Notes: generated by a model not told the origin, from the sequence alone. Counted from the first letter of the stretch, positions 43,556 through 52,632 are shown. The stretch is DNA of 64,000 nucleotides from Bacteroides fragilis NCTC 9343 (GCF_000025985.1 NC_003228.3:3224001-3288000), one strand, 5' to 3'. Made by a program: numbers and translations.

Positions 43556-44769
43556 GTATCCTTATCAACGCTTACGCTTGTTCTCCCAACATGGGCAGTG
43601 AACCGGGTATGGCCTGGAACTGGTGCATAAACCTAGCCAGGCATTGTGAACTATACATTATCACTGAAGGTGAATTCAGAGACAAAATAGAGGCAGTGCT
43701 CCCTACCCTGCCTCAAGGGAAACACATGCACTTTTACTATAATCCGGTTTCGGAAGAAGTACGGAAGATGTGTTGGAATCAAGGAGATTGGCGTTTCTAT
43801 AAACACTATAAGAAATGGCAATGGAAGACTTACGAGATGGCACAGGAAATAATAGTCAAACAACATATAGATATTGTACACCAATTAAATATGATTGGCT
43901 TTAGAGAACCCGGATACCTTTGGAAACTAGATAAGCCATTTGTTTGGGGACCGGTAGATGCTAAAGAAAAATTTCCGACAGCATATCTAAGAGATGCAGG
44001 GATAAAAGCAAACTTATTCATCAGATTAAAAAATCACATAACCGGTTTACAGTTACGATATTCACAACGAGTAAAAAAAGCTGTAAAAAAAGCCTCTGTA
44101 GTAACATCCGCATCTTCTGAATCTCAGAAGAGTTTCAAGAAATATTTTCATATTGACGCTCCCTTATTAAATGAAACAGGGTGTTATCCTAAAACAACAA
44201 TAATAAACAGTACAAAAGAAAAAGGTGATTTAAATTTGCTTTGGGTAGGTAAATTAGATTTCAGAAAACAATTGCCTTTAGCGATAAAGGCCATAGCACG
44301 ACTGGCTAATCCACATATAAAACTCCATATCGTAGGTGGTAACAATAATTCCTATCAAAAGTTAGCGATGGAATTGAACATATCACATCAATGTATCTGG
44401 CATGGGGTTATCTCACATAATGAAGTTCAGGAACTCATGCAGAAAGCAGATATTTTCTTTTTTACCAGCATAGCTGAAGGAACTCCACATGTTGTTTTAG
44501 AAGCCATCAACAATAACCTTCCTGTTATCTGTTTCGACATATGTGGACATGGTGACTCAATTAATGAACAAGTAGGGATAAAAATTCCCCTATCTACTCC
44601 GCAACAATCCATCAACGATTTTGCGGAGAAGATAACATATCTGTTTAACCATAGAGACGTACTTAAGCAAATGTCTGAAAATTGCAGAGTCCGTCAAGAG
44701 GAACTATCGTGGGACAATAAAGCCAAACAGATGGTCAGTCTATATAAAAAAGTATTGTCACAAAAATGA
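43549..44769 (+). CDS. Glycosyltransferase family 4
   Basis: A 406-residue GT4. The N-terminal LINAYACSPNMGSEPGMAWN is typical of one group of capsule GT4 enzymes. The C-terminal domain has LLWVGKLDFRKQLPLAIKAI, WHGVISHNEVQELMQKADIF and TSIAEGTPHVVLEAI. It is the last gene before a weak terminator and a new promoter. Confidence 0.92.
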   Translation: MLSILINAYACSPNMGSEPGMAWNWCINLARHCELYIITEGEFRDKIEAVLPTLPQGKHMHFYYNPVSEEVRKMCWNQGDWRFYKHYKKWQWKTYEMAQEIIVKQHIDIVHQLNMIGFREPGYLWKLDKPFVWGPVDAKEKFPTAYLRDAGIKANLFIRLKNHITGLQLRYSQRVKKAVKKASVVTSASSESQKSFKKYFHIDAPLLNETGCYPKTTIINSTKEKGDLNLLWVGKLDFRKQLPLAIKAIARLANPHIKLHIVGGNNNSYQKLAMELNISHQCIWHGVISHNEVQELMQKADIFFFTSIAEGTPHVVLEAINNNLPVICFDICGHGDSINEQVGIKIPLSTPQQSINDFAEKITYLFNHRDVLKQMSENCRVRQEELSWDNKAKQMVSLYKKVLSQK

Positions 44770-44771
44770 GT

Positions 44772-44815
44772 AAAAGATACAAGCTATAAAAATAATATGT
44801 ATGATATCTTTTTTA
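44772..44815 (+). terminator. Weak terminator at the end of the capsule assembly operon
   Basis: AAAAGATA (44772) can pair with TATCTTTT (44805-44812), followed by a T-run. The loop is about 25 nt and the stem AT-rich, so it may leak or be overridden by an antiterminator such as UpxY. Confidence 0.4.
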
Positions 44816-44823
44816 ATAAATAC

Positions 44824-44854
44824 TTTCCTCTTTATCGGAAAAAGCATACCTTTG
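44824..44854 (+). promoter_or_regulatory. Promoter of the downstream envelope unit
   Basis: TTTC at 44824-44827, a 19-bp spacer, then -7 TACCTTTG at 44847-44854: an excellent Bacteroides promoter in the only long gap (177 bp) between capsule genes. Confidence 0.7.
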
Positions 44855-44893
44855 CAAAGAAATTCTTACCCCATAATTCCAAAGCCTGCTCTT

Positions 44894-44917
44894 TGTGACA
44901 GGTAGCAGCGTAGCGTA
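44894..44917 (+). promoter_or_regulatory. Shared 24-nt leader motif with ops-like core, copy 2
   Basis: TGTGACAGGTA-GCA-GCGTAGCGTA, 40 nt after the -7 box and 30 nt before the gene. It matches the motif in the upxY leader at 21 of 24 positions, while the surrounding leader sequence is different. Confidence 0.7.
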
Positions 44918-44946
44918 CTTATAACTACCCATTCCATCTCAGAAAC

Positions 44947-45666
44947 ATGTTGAAGCTCAAAACAGTTTCACTCCTGAAGCACAGGAGCGACTTATCTATA
45001 TTGCCCGAAGGTAAATTATTGATAAACACAATTAACGCCCATTCATATAATACAGCCTTGAAAGATGCCGGGTTTGCAGAAGCCTTACTCAAAGGCGGAG
45101 CACTGATTCCTGACGGAGCAAGCATGGTATTGGCGTTTAGATGGCTCCGAAAAGAGAGCATAGAACGTACTGCCGGATGGGATCTCTTTGAATATGAAAT
45201 GGAACGGCTGAACCGGAAAGGAGGTATTTGCTACTTTCTGGGAAGCAGCAAAAATACACTTAAACTGATCAAAGAAAAAGCTAAAACCGTATATCCGAAT
45301 ATTCGAATAGAGACTTACTCCCCACCCTACAAACCGGAATTTACAGAAGAAGAAAATCAAATGATGATAGATGCCATAAATGCGGTAAAGCCGGACTTAT
45401 TGTGGATAGGCATGACGGCTCCCAAACAAGAGAAATGGGCGTATACGCATCTGGATGCACTGGAGGTGAACGGACATATAGGAACTATCGGAGCGGTATT
45501 CGACTTCTTTGCGGGTACGGTGGAACGTGCTCCGGTCCGGTGGCAAGAGCACGGACTGGAATGGCTGTATCGCTTGATCAAAGAGCCTAGGCGCATGTGG
45601 CGCCGGTATATCATCGGGAATGCCTTGTTCCTGTGGAACATCACCAAAGAAAAATTCTCTATATAA
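44947..45666 (+). CDS. WecG/TagA/CpsF-family glycosyltransferase (GT26)
   Basis: A 239-residue protein with the family motifs INTINAHSYNTAL, LIPDGASMVL, YFLGSS and LLWIGMTAPKQEKW, plus GAVFDFFAGTVERAP. GT26 enzymes add N-acetylmannosaminuronic acid, N-acetylmannosamine or glucose to lipid-linked intermediates; which one here is unknown. It is the first gene of the second unit. Its DNA is less AT-rich than the preceding 18 kb. Confidence 0.92.
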   Translation: MLKLKTVSLLKHRSDLSILPEGKLLINTINAHSYNTALKDAGFAEALLKGGALIPDGASMVLAFRWLRKESIERTAGWDLFEYEMERLNRKGGICYFLGSSKNTLKLIKEKAKTVYPNIRIETYSPPYKPEFTEEENQMMIDAINAVKPDLLWIGMTAPKQEKWAYTHLDALEVNGHIGTIGAVFDFFAGTVERAPVRWQEHGLEWLYRLIKEPRRMWRRYIIGNALFLWNITKEKFSI

Positions 45667-45675
45667 CATCAATCA

Positions 45676-46380
45676 ATGAGGCTAAAAAAAGCAGTATTAA
45701 CGGTCTGTGTAATGATGATAACATCAGGAATCAAGGCACAGTATACCATGGGGACAACAGGAATGATGAACATTCCGACCGCCGAGATGCAACAGACAGG
45801 TACCTTCATGATCGGCGGTAACTATTTGCCTGAAGAACTGAATCCTTTTAAATACAACTCCGGAAACTATTTCGTGAACATCACCTTCTTTTCATTCCTG
45901 GAATTGAATTACCGTTGCATCTTGCTGAAAAGTGACTACATGGCTAAAAAGCCTAAATTCAATCAGCAAGACAGATCGTTATCTGTAAGGCTCCGCCCGC
46001 TGAAGGAGGGTAAATACTGGCCGGCAATTGTCATTGGCAGTAACGATCCGTTCAAAGATAAAGGATACAATTATTTCGCATCCGTATATGGAGTGGCCAC
46101 AAAAAGTTTCATGATAGGCGAACACCGGCTGGCAGCAACCGCAGGATATTACTATCCATTAAGTAAAGACAAGTATACCTTGCAGGACGGCATATTCGGC
46201 GGCCTCAGCTATACTCCCTCTTTTTGCAAGCCACTGTCCATCATGGCCGAATATGACTCCGACGGATTCAATGTAGGAGCAGCCGCAAAGTTGTGGAAAC
46301 ATCTCTCACTGAACGTGTTTACCCGCGAATTTAAATGTATCTCCGGAGGAATACGATATGAATGTGTCTTAATCCATTAA
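45676..46380 (+). CDS. YjbH-like outer-membrane protein, N-terminal part
   Basis: This 234-residue protein has a signal peptide (MRLKKAVLTVCVMMITSGIKA) followed by TMGTTGMMNIPTAEMQQTG, the opening motif of YjbH/GfcD exopolysaccharide outer-membrane proteins, and then alternating beta-strands ending in aromatic residues, as expected of a beta-barrel. YjbH proteins in Proteobacteria are much longer single chains with two barrels; here the second part is in the next gene, 5 bp downstream. It probably works in polysaccharide export or surface retention. Confidence 0.78.
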   Translation: MRLKKAVLTVCVMMITSGIKAQYTMGTTGMMNIPTAEMQQTGTFMIGGNYLPEELNPFKYNSGNYFVNITFFSFLELNYRCILLKSDYMAKKPKFNQQDRSLSVRLRPLKEGKYWPAIVIGSNDPFKDKGYNYFASVYGVATKSFMIGEHRLAATAGYYYPLSKDKYTLQDGIFGGLSYTPSFCKPLSIMAEYDSDGFNVGAAAKLWKHLSLNVFTREFKCISGGIRYECVLIH

Positions 46381-46385
46381 GCTGT

Positions 46386-47627
46386 ATGAAGAAACAATTG
46401 ACAATAATAATCGGCCTGCTCCTCTCCTCCTCTATCACTGTCCATGCACAGGTCGCCCAAAAGCTCAGGGAGCTGGGTATGGAAAATATCCGGACCATTG
46501 AAACGGGAGGAACGACTGTTGCCGCCTTTGAGGACAATGTATACAGAGGAACCTACCGCGGAGTGGGAAAAGCAATCATCGCAGGAATGGAAGGGATGGG
46601 CAACGGCAACCTGGAACTGGTGGCACTGGACGGAAACGGTATTCCACAACTCAGCATCAGTCTGCCGGATACGTTGATAGCGGGCTATAAATCCGGTGGG
46701 ATTTCATTGAAAGAGGTGTACGAACGGATGGAGATGAGTTATGATACCGACCGCCCTATGGGACTATTGAAAGGAAGCACAGGGGTGATCAACCGCTCGG
46801 CATGGAAAGCGGACATCGTCCTGTATCCGGAAGTGTCACTGGAAAACTCCACTTTCGATAAACTGTATTCGTACAGAGTCAATCTGTCGCCGGCTGTAGA
46901 AATGGACTTGTGGAAAGGAGCGAAAGCAACGGCACAGGTGGTCTTCCCCATCGCAACCAATATGAAGGGCGAATACAAAAAGATACGTCCGGGGGTAATG
47001 ACGATTTCACAGGAAATAAGGTTCCGGAATAATTTTCTGGCCCGCATCGTGGCAGGCAACTTCACCAATCATCGGATCGGAGCACAGGCTGAAGTGAAAT
47101 ATCGTACCGGCAACGGACGGGTGGAGCTGGGAGCGCAGATAGGCACAACCGGATACTCGGCCATCACGGACGATGGATGGTATATCGGTACCCGTCAACG
47201 AATCAATGCAGCCGTGAAAGGTTCGCTCTATGTACCGCAATTCAATACTCAACTCGACCTACAGGCCGGAAGATATTTGTATGGAGACTATGGGCTGAGA
47301 GGAGACTGCACACGCCACTTCGGAGAGTATGCCGTAGGAGTGTATGCCATGTATGTGGAAGGAGAAGTTAACGGAGGATTTCATTTTGCCATCCCCCTGC
47401 CCGGAAAGAAATGGAACCGGAATCATGCTGTCAGGATGAAGCCGGCTGAGGTTTTTGCCGCCGAATATAGCATGGTGTCGTGGGGCGAGTATGCCGATAG
47501 GAAAATGGGATATACCTATCAGACACGACCGGCAGAAAACCGGAGCAGCGGATTCTTTCAGCCGGAATATATACGGCATTTCCTGATAAAAAGTATCGAA
47601 AAAGAGAGAAACAAAAAACAGTTTTAA
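46386..47627 (+). CDS. YjbH-like outer-membrane protein, C-terminal part
   Basis: A 413-residue protein with its own signal peptide (QLTIIIGLLLSSSITVHA). The N-terminal region (KLRELGMENIRTI) resembles the periplasmic domain of YjbH. The remainder has barrel-like strands (YRVNLSPAVEMDLWKGAKA, FRNNFLARIVAGNFTNHRIG) and matches the second half of YjbH, including the C-terminal GEYADRKMGYTYQTRP. Because it has its own signal peptide, this is a genuine two-gene arrangement, not a frameshift. Confidence 0.75.
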   Translation: MKKQLTIIIGLLLSSSITVHAQVAQKLRELGMENIRTIETGGTTVAAFEDNVYRGTYRGVGKAIIAGMEGMGNGNLELVALDGNGIPQLSISLPDTLIAGYKSGGISLKEVYERMEMSYDTDRPMGLLKGSTGVINRSAWKADIVLYPEVSLENSTFDKLYSYRVNLSPAVEMDLWKGAKATAQVVFPIATNMKGEYKKIRPGVMTISQEIRFRNNFLARIVAGNFTNHRIGAQAEVKYRTGNGRVELGAQIGTTGYSAITDDGWYIGTRQRINAAVKGSLYVPQFNTQLDLQAGRYLYGDYGLRGDCTRHFGEYAVGVYAMYVEGEVNGGFHFAIPLPGKKWNRNHAVRMKPAEVFAAEYSMVSWGEYADRKMGYTYQTRPAENRSSGFFQPEYIRHFLIKSIEKERNKKQF

Positions 47628-47637
47628 TATTTTCTTA

Positions 47638-48939
47638 ATGACAAAAATGATTATGAAAAAGAGTGACTTATTTAAGATAGGTGTGTTGCTGATGGCAACG
47701 ACCTTGGGAACAACCGGATGCTCTTTCGGAGAAGACGAGAAGAAACCGGAAATTGTAGTGGATCCTGCCGAAAAAACAATAGAATACTACATTGCAGGTA
47801 AAGTGACGGAAGGAACGACCGCGCTGTCCGGTGTAGAAGTGAAAGCCGGTGAAGTAACGGCTACGACGGATGCGGAAGGGGCTTATAAACTGACAGTGGA
47901 CAGCAAGAAGATGTACACCGTGACATTCAGCAAAGAAGGGTATATGAGCATAGACAATGCAACGGCAACCATCGCAGACAATGCGGCAAACCGCAGTATG
48001 GTGAGTCTGAGTGTGAAATTAAGCAAGAAAGCTCCGGAAAAAGAAGTGAAGGCCGATGCGGAAGAAGAAGTGGTGGTAACCGATAAAGGAGACAGCAATA
48101 TCTCTCAGGCAGAAGCAGCTGTAATTATTCCTCCCAAAGCCATAGAAACAACTACAACCGTAAGCGTGACCCCGTATGAAGAACCGGCTGCCGTGACAAC
48201 AACCGTGACACCGGGAAATAATGTGGAGACTCCGGTAGCGATCGCAAACATCGAAGTGGAAACAGCCAAAGAGGTCACTCTGGCCAAACCGGTAACACTG
48301 GCAATCATAAACAAAGCTTCGGAACATACAACGTTCGAAAATGTGGAAGTGTACAATCAGAAAACAACCACAAGGGCCGGAGAAAACTGGAACAAAGTGG
48401 CAGATGCCATTTATGACTCGGAAACGAACAGCTATAAGTTCACATTGCCCGCAGGCGCATCACTGTCCGGAAAATATTCGATGCGCGTCAAGAGTAGCAA
48501 GACCACAGGAAAAGAACGGATAGGCGAGACAAACAAGGAAGAGAAAAAAAGCAATGAAGGCAATATGACTGCCATTCCGGAATACAAAATCAACTTTGAG
48601 GCTACGGCCGGATGGGAATATACTGTCAGTCCGGAAAAGGCGCTGATGAATGCAGGCGTAGACGCTGCGGATGCCCAAGGCATGGCCACGACGATCAACA
48701 GTGCCATTGAAGCGCAGGAAGGAACGACGGGAACTTATAAAGTGGCTCACGAACTGATAGCGGGTATCAGCGGTAACCATATCCTTTATTACCTGAATCA
48801 GGCTAAATATTGCGAAAAGACATATACATTCAAAATCAGTGGCGGAAGAACAGTGACCATCACCCTGAAATTCTATACAGGAATGCAGATTACTTACACC
48901 AACGTGGAAGCAAGCCAGCACTCGGGAGGTAAGATTTAA
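47638..48939 (+). CDS. Lipoprotein with a carboxypeptidase-regulatory-like domain
   Basis: A protein of about 430 residues with a lipoprotein signal (lipobox LGTTGC) and an acidic SFGEDEKK after it, suggesting outer-membrane or surface location. Residues about 50-130 form a CarboxypepD_reg-like beta-sandwich (IAGKVTEGTTALSGVEVKAG). The middle is Thr/Val/Glu-rich, and the C-terminus has no known domain. The real start may be 47638 or 47650. Its place between the YjbH-like pair and the OM barrel suggests an accessory subunit of the same complex. Confidence 0.7.
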   Translation: MTKMIMKKSDLFKIGVLLMATTLGTTGCSFGEDEKKPEIVVDPAEKTIEYYIAGKVTEGTTALSGVEVKAGEVTATTDAEGAYKLTVDSKKMYTVTFSKEGYMSIDNATATIADNAANRSMVSLSVKLSKKAPEKEVKADAEEEVVVTDKGDSNISQAEAAVIIPPKAIETTTTVSVTPYEEPAAVTTTVTPGNNVETPVAIANIEVETAKEVTLAKPVTLAIINKASEHTTFENVEVYNQKTTTRAGENWNKVADAIYDSETNSYKFTLPAGASLSGKYSMRVKSSKTTGKERIGETNKEEKKSNEGNMTAIPEYKINFEATAGWEYTVSPEKALMNAGVDAADAQGMATTINSAIEAQEGTTGTYKVAHELIAGISGNHILYYLNQAKYCEKTYTFKISGGRTVTITLKFYTGMQITYTNVEASQHSGGKI

Positions 48940-48978
48940 AAGTTGTCCGATAAACACTAACTAAAAAACAAATAAATC

Positions 48979-49554
48979 ATGAAGCTGAATAATATAAAAA
49001 CAGGATTGCTGTTGGCCGGATTGCTGCTGCTATTCGGAAATGTAAAGGCACAGGATAATCCATTCAAACCGGAATGGTTTGTATCGGGAGGTATTAACGG
49101 GGTCACAGCTTTAAATGGTTCGGCAAACAACATATTGGGAGGGAAAGTCTCCGGCGGCGTGTGGTTAAATAAGATCATCGGTCTGCGCGTCGATGCAGAA
49201 GCCGGCAACGTATGGCTGAAAGGCGGATACAATGCCGTGACAGTTGGTGCCGGAGCGGATATCCTGGTGAACCTGATGAAGAATTATACCGACGAAGACA
49301 GAAAATTCCGGTTGAACGCCATTTTCGGATTAGGGTACAACTACTATTCGTTTGGTGATGATTATCCCAGACTGTCAAAGACGAATACCATGAGCGGTAA
49401 CTTCTCTCTGCAAGCTGCTTTCAGGCTGAATTCGCATCTGAGCATCTTTGCTGAACCGGGAATCAAAATCAGTACCAAGTTCTATGACATCGAAAACAAA
49501 GATGATGTGTTTGCCGGCGGAATGATGACCGTAGGTGTGATATACAAATTCTAA
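48979..49554 (+). CDS. Outer-membrane beta-barrel protein
   Basis: This 191-residue protein has a signal peptide (TGLLLAGLLLLFGNVKAQ) and an 8-stranded-type barrel with strands such as WFVSGGINGVTAL and GKVSGGVWL and a C-terminal Phe (YKF). It is clearly related to the N-terminal half of the protein at 51508: both contain NYY-FGD followed by NT-SGNFS and EPG-K. It has no OmpA domain. Confidence 0.75.
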   Translation: MKLNNIKTGLLLAGLLLLFGNVKAQDNPFKPEWFVSGGINGVTALNGSANNILGGKVSGGVWLNKIIGLRVDAEAGNVWLKGGYNAVTVGAGADILVNLMKNYTDEDRKFRLNAIFGLGYNYYSFGDDYPRLSKTNTMSGNFSLQAAFRLNSHLSIFAEPGIKISTKFYDIENKDDVFAGGMMTVGVIYKF

Positions 49555-49566
49555 TAGCATAAAATT

Positions 49567-49637
49567 GACCACAGATTAGCACAGATCATTCCACGAGACT
49601 AATCCGTGAAACGATCTGTGTAAACTCCGTGGTGAAA
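49567..49637. repeat. Intergenic CACAGATTA-type palindrome, copy 9
   Basis: ACCACAGATTAGCACAGAT at the left and ATCTGTGTAAACTCCGTGG at the right. It is a compact copy inside the envelope operon, between the barrel and GldL-like genes. Confidence 0.75.
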
Positions 49638-49659
49638 TCAAAAAAACGGATTGACTACA

Positions 49660-50172
49660 ATGAAATTAAGTAAATTCTTATCGAGCAGAACAGGAAAACG
49701 TTTCTATAACCTCTGTTATTGCTGGGGAGCCTGTCTGGTTATTTTGGGAGCCGTATTCAAAATCGCTCACATGCCTTATGATAATCTGTTTTTAATGATC
49801 GGATTATTTACGGAGGTATTCATCTTCTTCATCTCCGGATTTGACGAACCGGCTAGAGAGTACAAATGGGAAAGGGTGTTTCCGCTATTGAATGATAAAA
49901 ACGCAAACATAAATCCCCATACAGGAGTATCGGATACACTGATGACAGAAAAGTACATACAGCAGCTGAAAAGACTGGAAAACAACGTGTGTAAACTCAA
50001 TGAAACGTACGAAGCGCAAATAAAGGGAATGACGGAACACGCTAAGTCGTTGAACGAGATGAATTCGGAGGAACTGAAAAAGGAGACAGAAAAAATGGCA
50101 GCATACATAGAATTACTGAACAAGCAATATAGTCAGATGCTGAATGCCATGAATGTAAAAACCGGGAAATAA
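49660..50172 (+). CDS. GldL-like inner-membrane motor protein
   Basis: A protein of about 170 residues with two membrane helices at about 16-36 and 43-62 (ILGAVFKIAHMPYDNLFLMI) and a cytosolic coiled-coil tail. The second helix has a buried Glu52 in GLFTEVFIFFISGF, aligned with the proton-path Glu of GldL in the type 9 secretion/gliding motor; Lys34 is also in place. The start at ATG 49660 is preferred to TTG 49651. It is shorter than gliding GldL, and the tail ends soon after the coiled coil. Confidence 0.8.
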   Translation: MKLSKFLSSRTGKRFYNLCYCWGACLVILGAVFKIAHMPYDNLFLMIGLFTEVFIFFISGFDEPAREYKWERVFPLLNDKNANINPHTGVSDTLMTEKYIQQLKRLENNVCKLNETYEAQIKGMTEHAKSLNEMNSEELKKETEKMAAYIELLNKQYSQMLNAMNVKTGK

Positions 50173-50183
50173 GACGAAGAGAC

Positions 50184-51500
50184 ATGGCTAAATATACATT
50201 GCCGCCAAGGCAAAAGATGATTAACCTGCTGTACGTGGTATTGATTGCTATGCTGGCCATCAATATATCGTCGGATGTCTTAGAGGGGTATGGACAAATG
50301 AACAACGACTACCTTCCACAAATAAAAAAGCTGGAAGAATATAACCGGACTTTACTGGAAAGAATTAACAGCCGAAATGATAAAGCGGCTTTATCTGCAC
50401 AGAACATAGATGCGGCGGCAGGAAAACTAATGGATACACTGGAGGAACTGAAAGAAGATATCGCCCGGAAAGCGGACAAAGAGAAATATGAAGCCGGCAA
50501 GCTAAAGGCAAAAGATGACTTGAACGCTGTGCCGGAGGTATTTCTGTCGGTCACCGGGGGGAAAGGGAAAACACTCAGGCTCTCACTGGATACATTCAAA
50601 GAAGACGCTTTATCGCTGATCAAGAATGATGCACACAGACAACTGGTAGGCACTTACCTCAATACGGAAAGTCCGGGTACCGGAATATCCTGGGAAAAGG
50701 AAACCTTCTCTTATCTTCCTGCCATCGGTGGAGTGACATTTATCAATAAAATGCAGGAAGAGGTGTTGCTGTGCGTGAATGAAGTATATCGGTCACTGCT
50801 GTACGAAGAGGCAGAAGATGGAAAAGGCGGAGCTTTTGTATTCATCAATGAAGACCAGATGATAGTAAATAAAGATGGAACGGTGGACCTGCCTGTAGTA
50901 CAGATCACACCCGCCTTAACAAGTATCTTGTATACCGACTATGAAAACCCGCTAAATATACTGACTGCGGGAATACCGTTCAACGAGGTGACATTCCGGA
51001 TGACGAACGGAAAGATACTCAAAAGAGGAAACCATTGCATAGCCGTTCCCGACGAAAAAGCACAGACAGCGACAGTTACCGCCACACAGATAAAAAACGG
51101 GGTGGCAAGGCAACTGGCCGAATACCGGTATACCGTAAAGGCACTGCCCGATCCGACACCCTATATACTCTGCACGGATGAAAACGGGAGAACGGTGCAA
51201 TACCGGGGAAATGTGCCCATTAACAAACGGCTGGTATCCAACATGACACAGCTGGGAGCTTCAATCAGCGATGGTCCGAAAGCCAACTACGAGATCAGCA
51301 GCTTTGAAATGGTATTGATCAAAGGAAGCAGTAAAGCGGTAACTTCAATACCCAACACCGGGAACAAATTCTCGGCCAGGCAAATGGAACTGATCAGACA
51401 ACTGGAGAAAGGAGATAAATTCTATATCACTTCGATTGTTGTGACCGGTCCGGGAAACAAAAAGAAACAGATTGCATCAATCAATGTCGTATTAATATAA
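50184..51500 (+). CDS. GldM-like motor protein
   Basis: A 438-residue protein. It begins AKYTLPPRQKMINLLYVVLI, with one membrane helix (about 12-32) and Arg9 at its start, as in GldM, where this Arg works with the GldL Glu. A long periplasmic part follows, with helices (about 45-110) and then several beta domains (PYILCTDENGRTVQYRG near the C-terminus). GldM is a dimer that spans the periplasm and turns or pushes outer-membrane components. It is about 75 residues shorter than PorM/GldM, with the same order GldL-GldM. Confidence 0.82.
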   Translation: MAKYTLPPRQKMINLLYVVLIAMLAINISSDVLEGYGQMNNDYLPQIKKLEEYNRTLLERINSRNDKAALSAQNIDAAAGKLMDTLEELKEDIARKADKEKYEAGKLKAKDDLNAVPEVFLSVTGGKGKTLRLSLDTFKEDALSLIKNDAHRQLVGTYLNTESPGTGISWEKETFSYLPAIGGVTFINKMQEEVLLCVNEVYRSLLYEEAEDGKGGAFVFINEDQMIVNKDGTVDLPVVQITPALTSILYTDYENPLNILTAGIPFNEVTFRMTNGKILKRGNHCIAVPDEKAQTATVTATQIKNGVARQLAEYRYTVKALPDPTPYILCTDENGRTVQYRGNVPINKRLVSNMTQLGASISDGPKANYEISSFEMVLIKGSSKAVTSIPNTGNKFSARQMELIRQLEKGDKFYITSIVVTGPGNKKKQIASINVVLI

Positions 51501-51507
51501 CACAACC

Positions 51508-52605
51508 ATGACAAATATATTGGGATTGAAACAAAACAGATGGATCGTTGGGGCAGTACTGCTGCTGACAACCTGTAACTTACAGGCACAGGAACAGCCA
51601 AACGCCAGGGAAAAGTTTGAAAGAGGAAATTGGTTTGTATCCGGTGGCCTGAATGGAGAATGGCTGACCAAGACAATCGGTAACGTATATGCAGGCGGCA
51701 AAATCTCCGGAGGTGTATATCTGACGCCTCTTTCGGGATTCAGAGCCACTGCGGAGATCGGTAAGAACCGGATAGGGAATGACACAGAAGCCACGCAACT
51801 CAGCGCAAACCTGGATTATATGTTGACTCTGATAGGAAACAATGGATTCAAAAGATTTAATCTGGCGGCTATTCTGGGTGCCGGTTTCAACTATTATGAC
51901 TTTGGGGACAATGATCCGAAATATACAAGAGTCAACACCATTTCGGGTAACTTCTCGATTCAGGCTTCGTACAATGTAAACAGAAAATTCAGCGTATTTA
52001 TAGAACCGGGATTGAAGGTTTTACCCAAATACTACAGCAAAGAACTGAACAACAAAATTTATATGCAAAGCAACCTCACAATAGGACTTGCATATACTTT
52101 CAGAGATAAATATCGGAAGAGCGTGGACAACAGCATCCACCCCCTCTATCTACCGGAAGCGGATCTACTGGAGATAAAGGAGAAAATAGGGATGCTCTGT
52201 GAAGAGGTAATGCAAATGAAGCAGGAATTAAAGGAACGCCGGAAAATAACAGACGGGCAAAACCTGATGATTGTTCCGCCAAAGGATGCACTCTCCATCG
52301 ATATTATGTTCGACGAATTCAGTTCATTCGTTAGCGAAGAGCAGGGACAGAAAATAGACGGAATTGGCGAATGGATGAAGAATAATAACGCAAGTATCCG
52401 GATCATTGCTTTCAGTGATAACCTGACCGACAAAAAAGCGGATCAGGAGCTGCGTAAACGTCGTTCGGAAGCCATCCGGAAGATATTGATAGAGAAATAT
52501 CACATCTCTCCCGAACGCATTTCGGAATCGACACCGGAAGCGATGGGATATGAAAACAAAACGGGATGTAATGCAATGATTGTATACATTCCTGAAAACA
52601 AATAA
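51508..52605 (+). CDS. Outer-membrane barrel fused to an OmpA domain
   Basis: A 365-residue protein: signal peptide, barrel (about 30-195) related to the protein at 48979, a coiled linker (about 220-245), and a C-terminal OmpA domain (about 255-365). The OmpA domain contains IRIIAFSDNLTDKKADQELR and RKRRSEAIRKILI, where the Asp and Arg that bind peptidoglycan are expected. It would anchor the outer-membrane complex to the cell wall, near where the GldM-like arm reaches. It starts 7 bp after the gldM-like gene. Confidence 0.8.
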   Translation: MTNILGLKQNRWIVGAVLLLTTCNLQAQEQPNAREKFERGNWFVSGGLNGEWLTKTIGNVYAGGKISGGVYLTPLSGFRATAEIGKNRIGNDTEATQLSANLDYMLTLIGNNGFKRFNLAAILGAGFNYYDFGDNDPKYTRVNTISGNFSIQASYNVNRKFSVFIEPGLKVLPKYYSKELNNKIYMQSNLTIGLAYTFRDKYRKSVDNSIHPLYLPEADLLEIKEKIGMLCEEVMQMKQELKERRKITDGQNLMIVPPKDALSIDIMFDEFSSFVSEEQGQKIDGIGEWMKNNNASIRIIAFSDNLTDKKADQELRKRRSEAIRKILIEKYHISPERISESTPEAMGYENKTGCNAMIVYIPENK

Positions 52606-52632
52606 TAATCACAATTCACACACACTAATCAC

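Noticed and set aside
45676..47627. Frameshift as the reason for two YjbH-like genes
   Set aside because: Each gene has its own signal peptide and start codon, and the 5-bp gap fits normal operon spacing, so this is a true two-gene arrangement.
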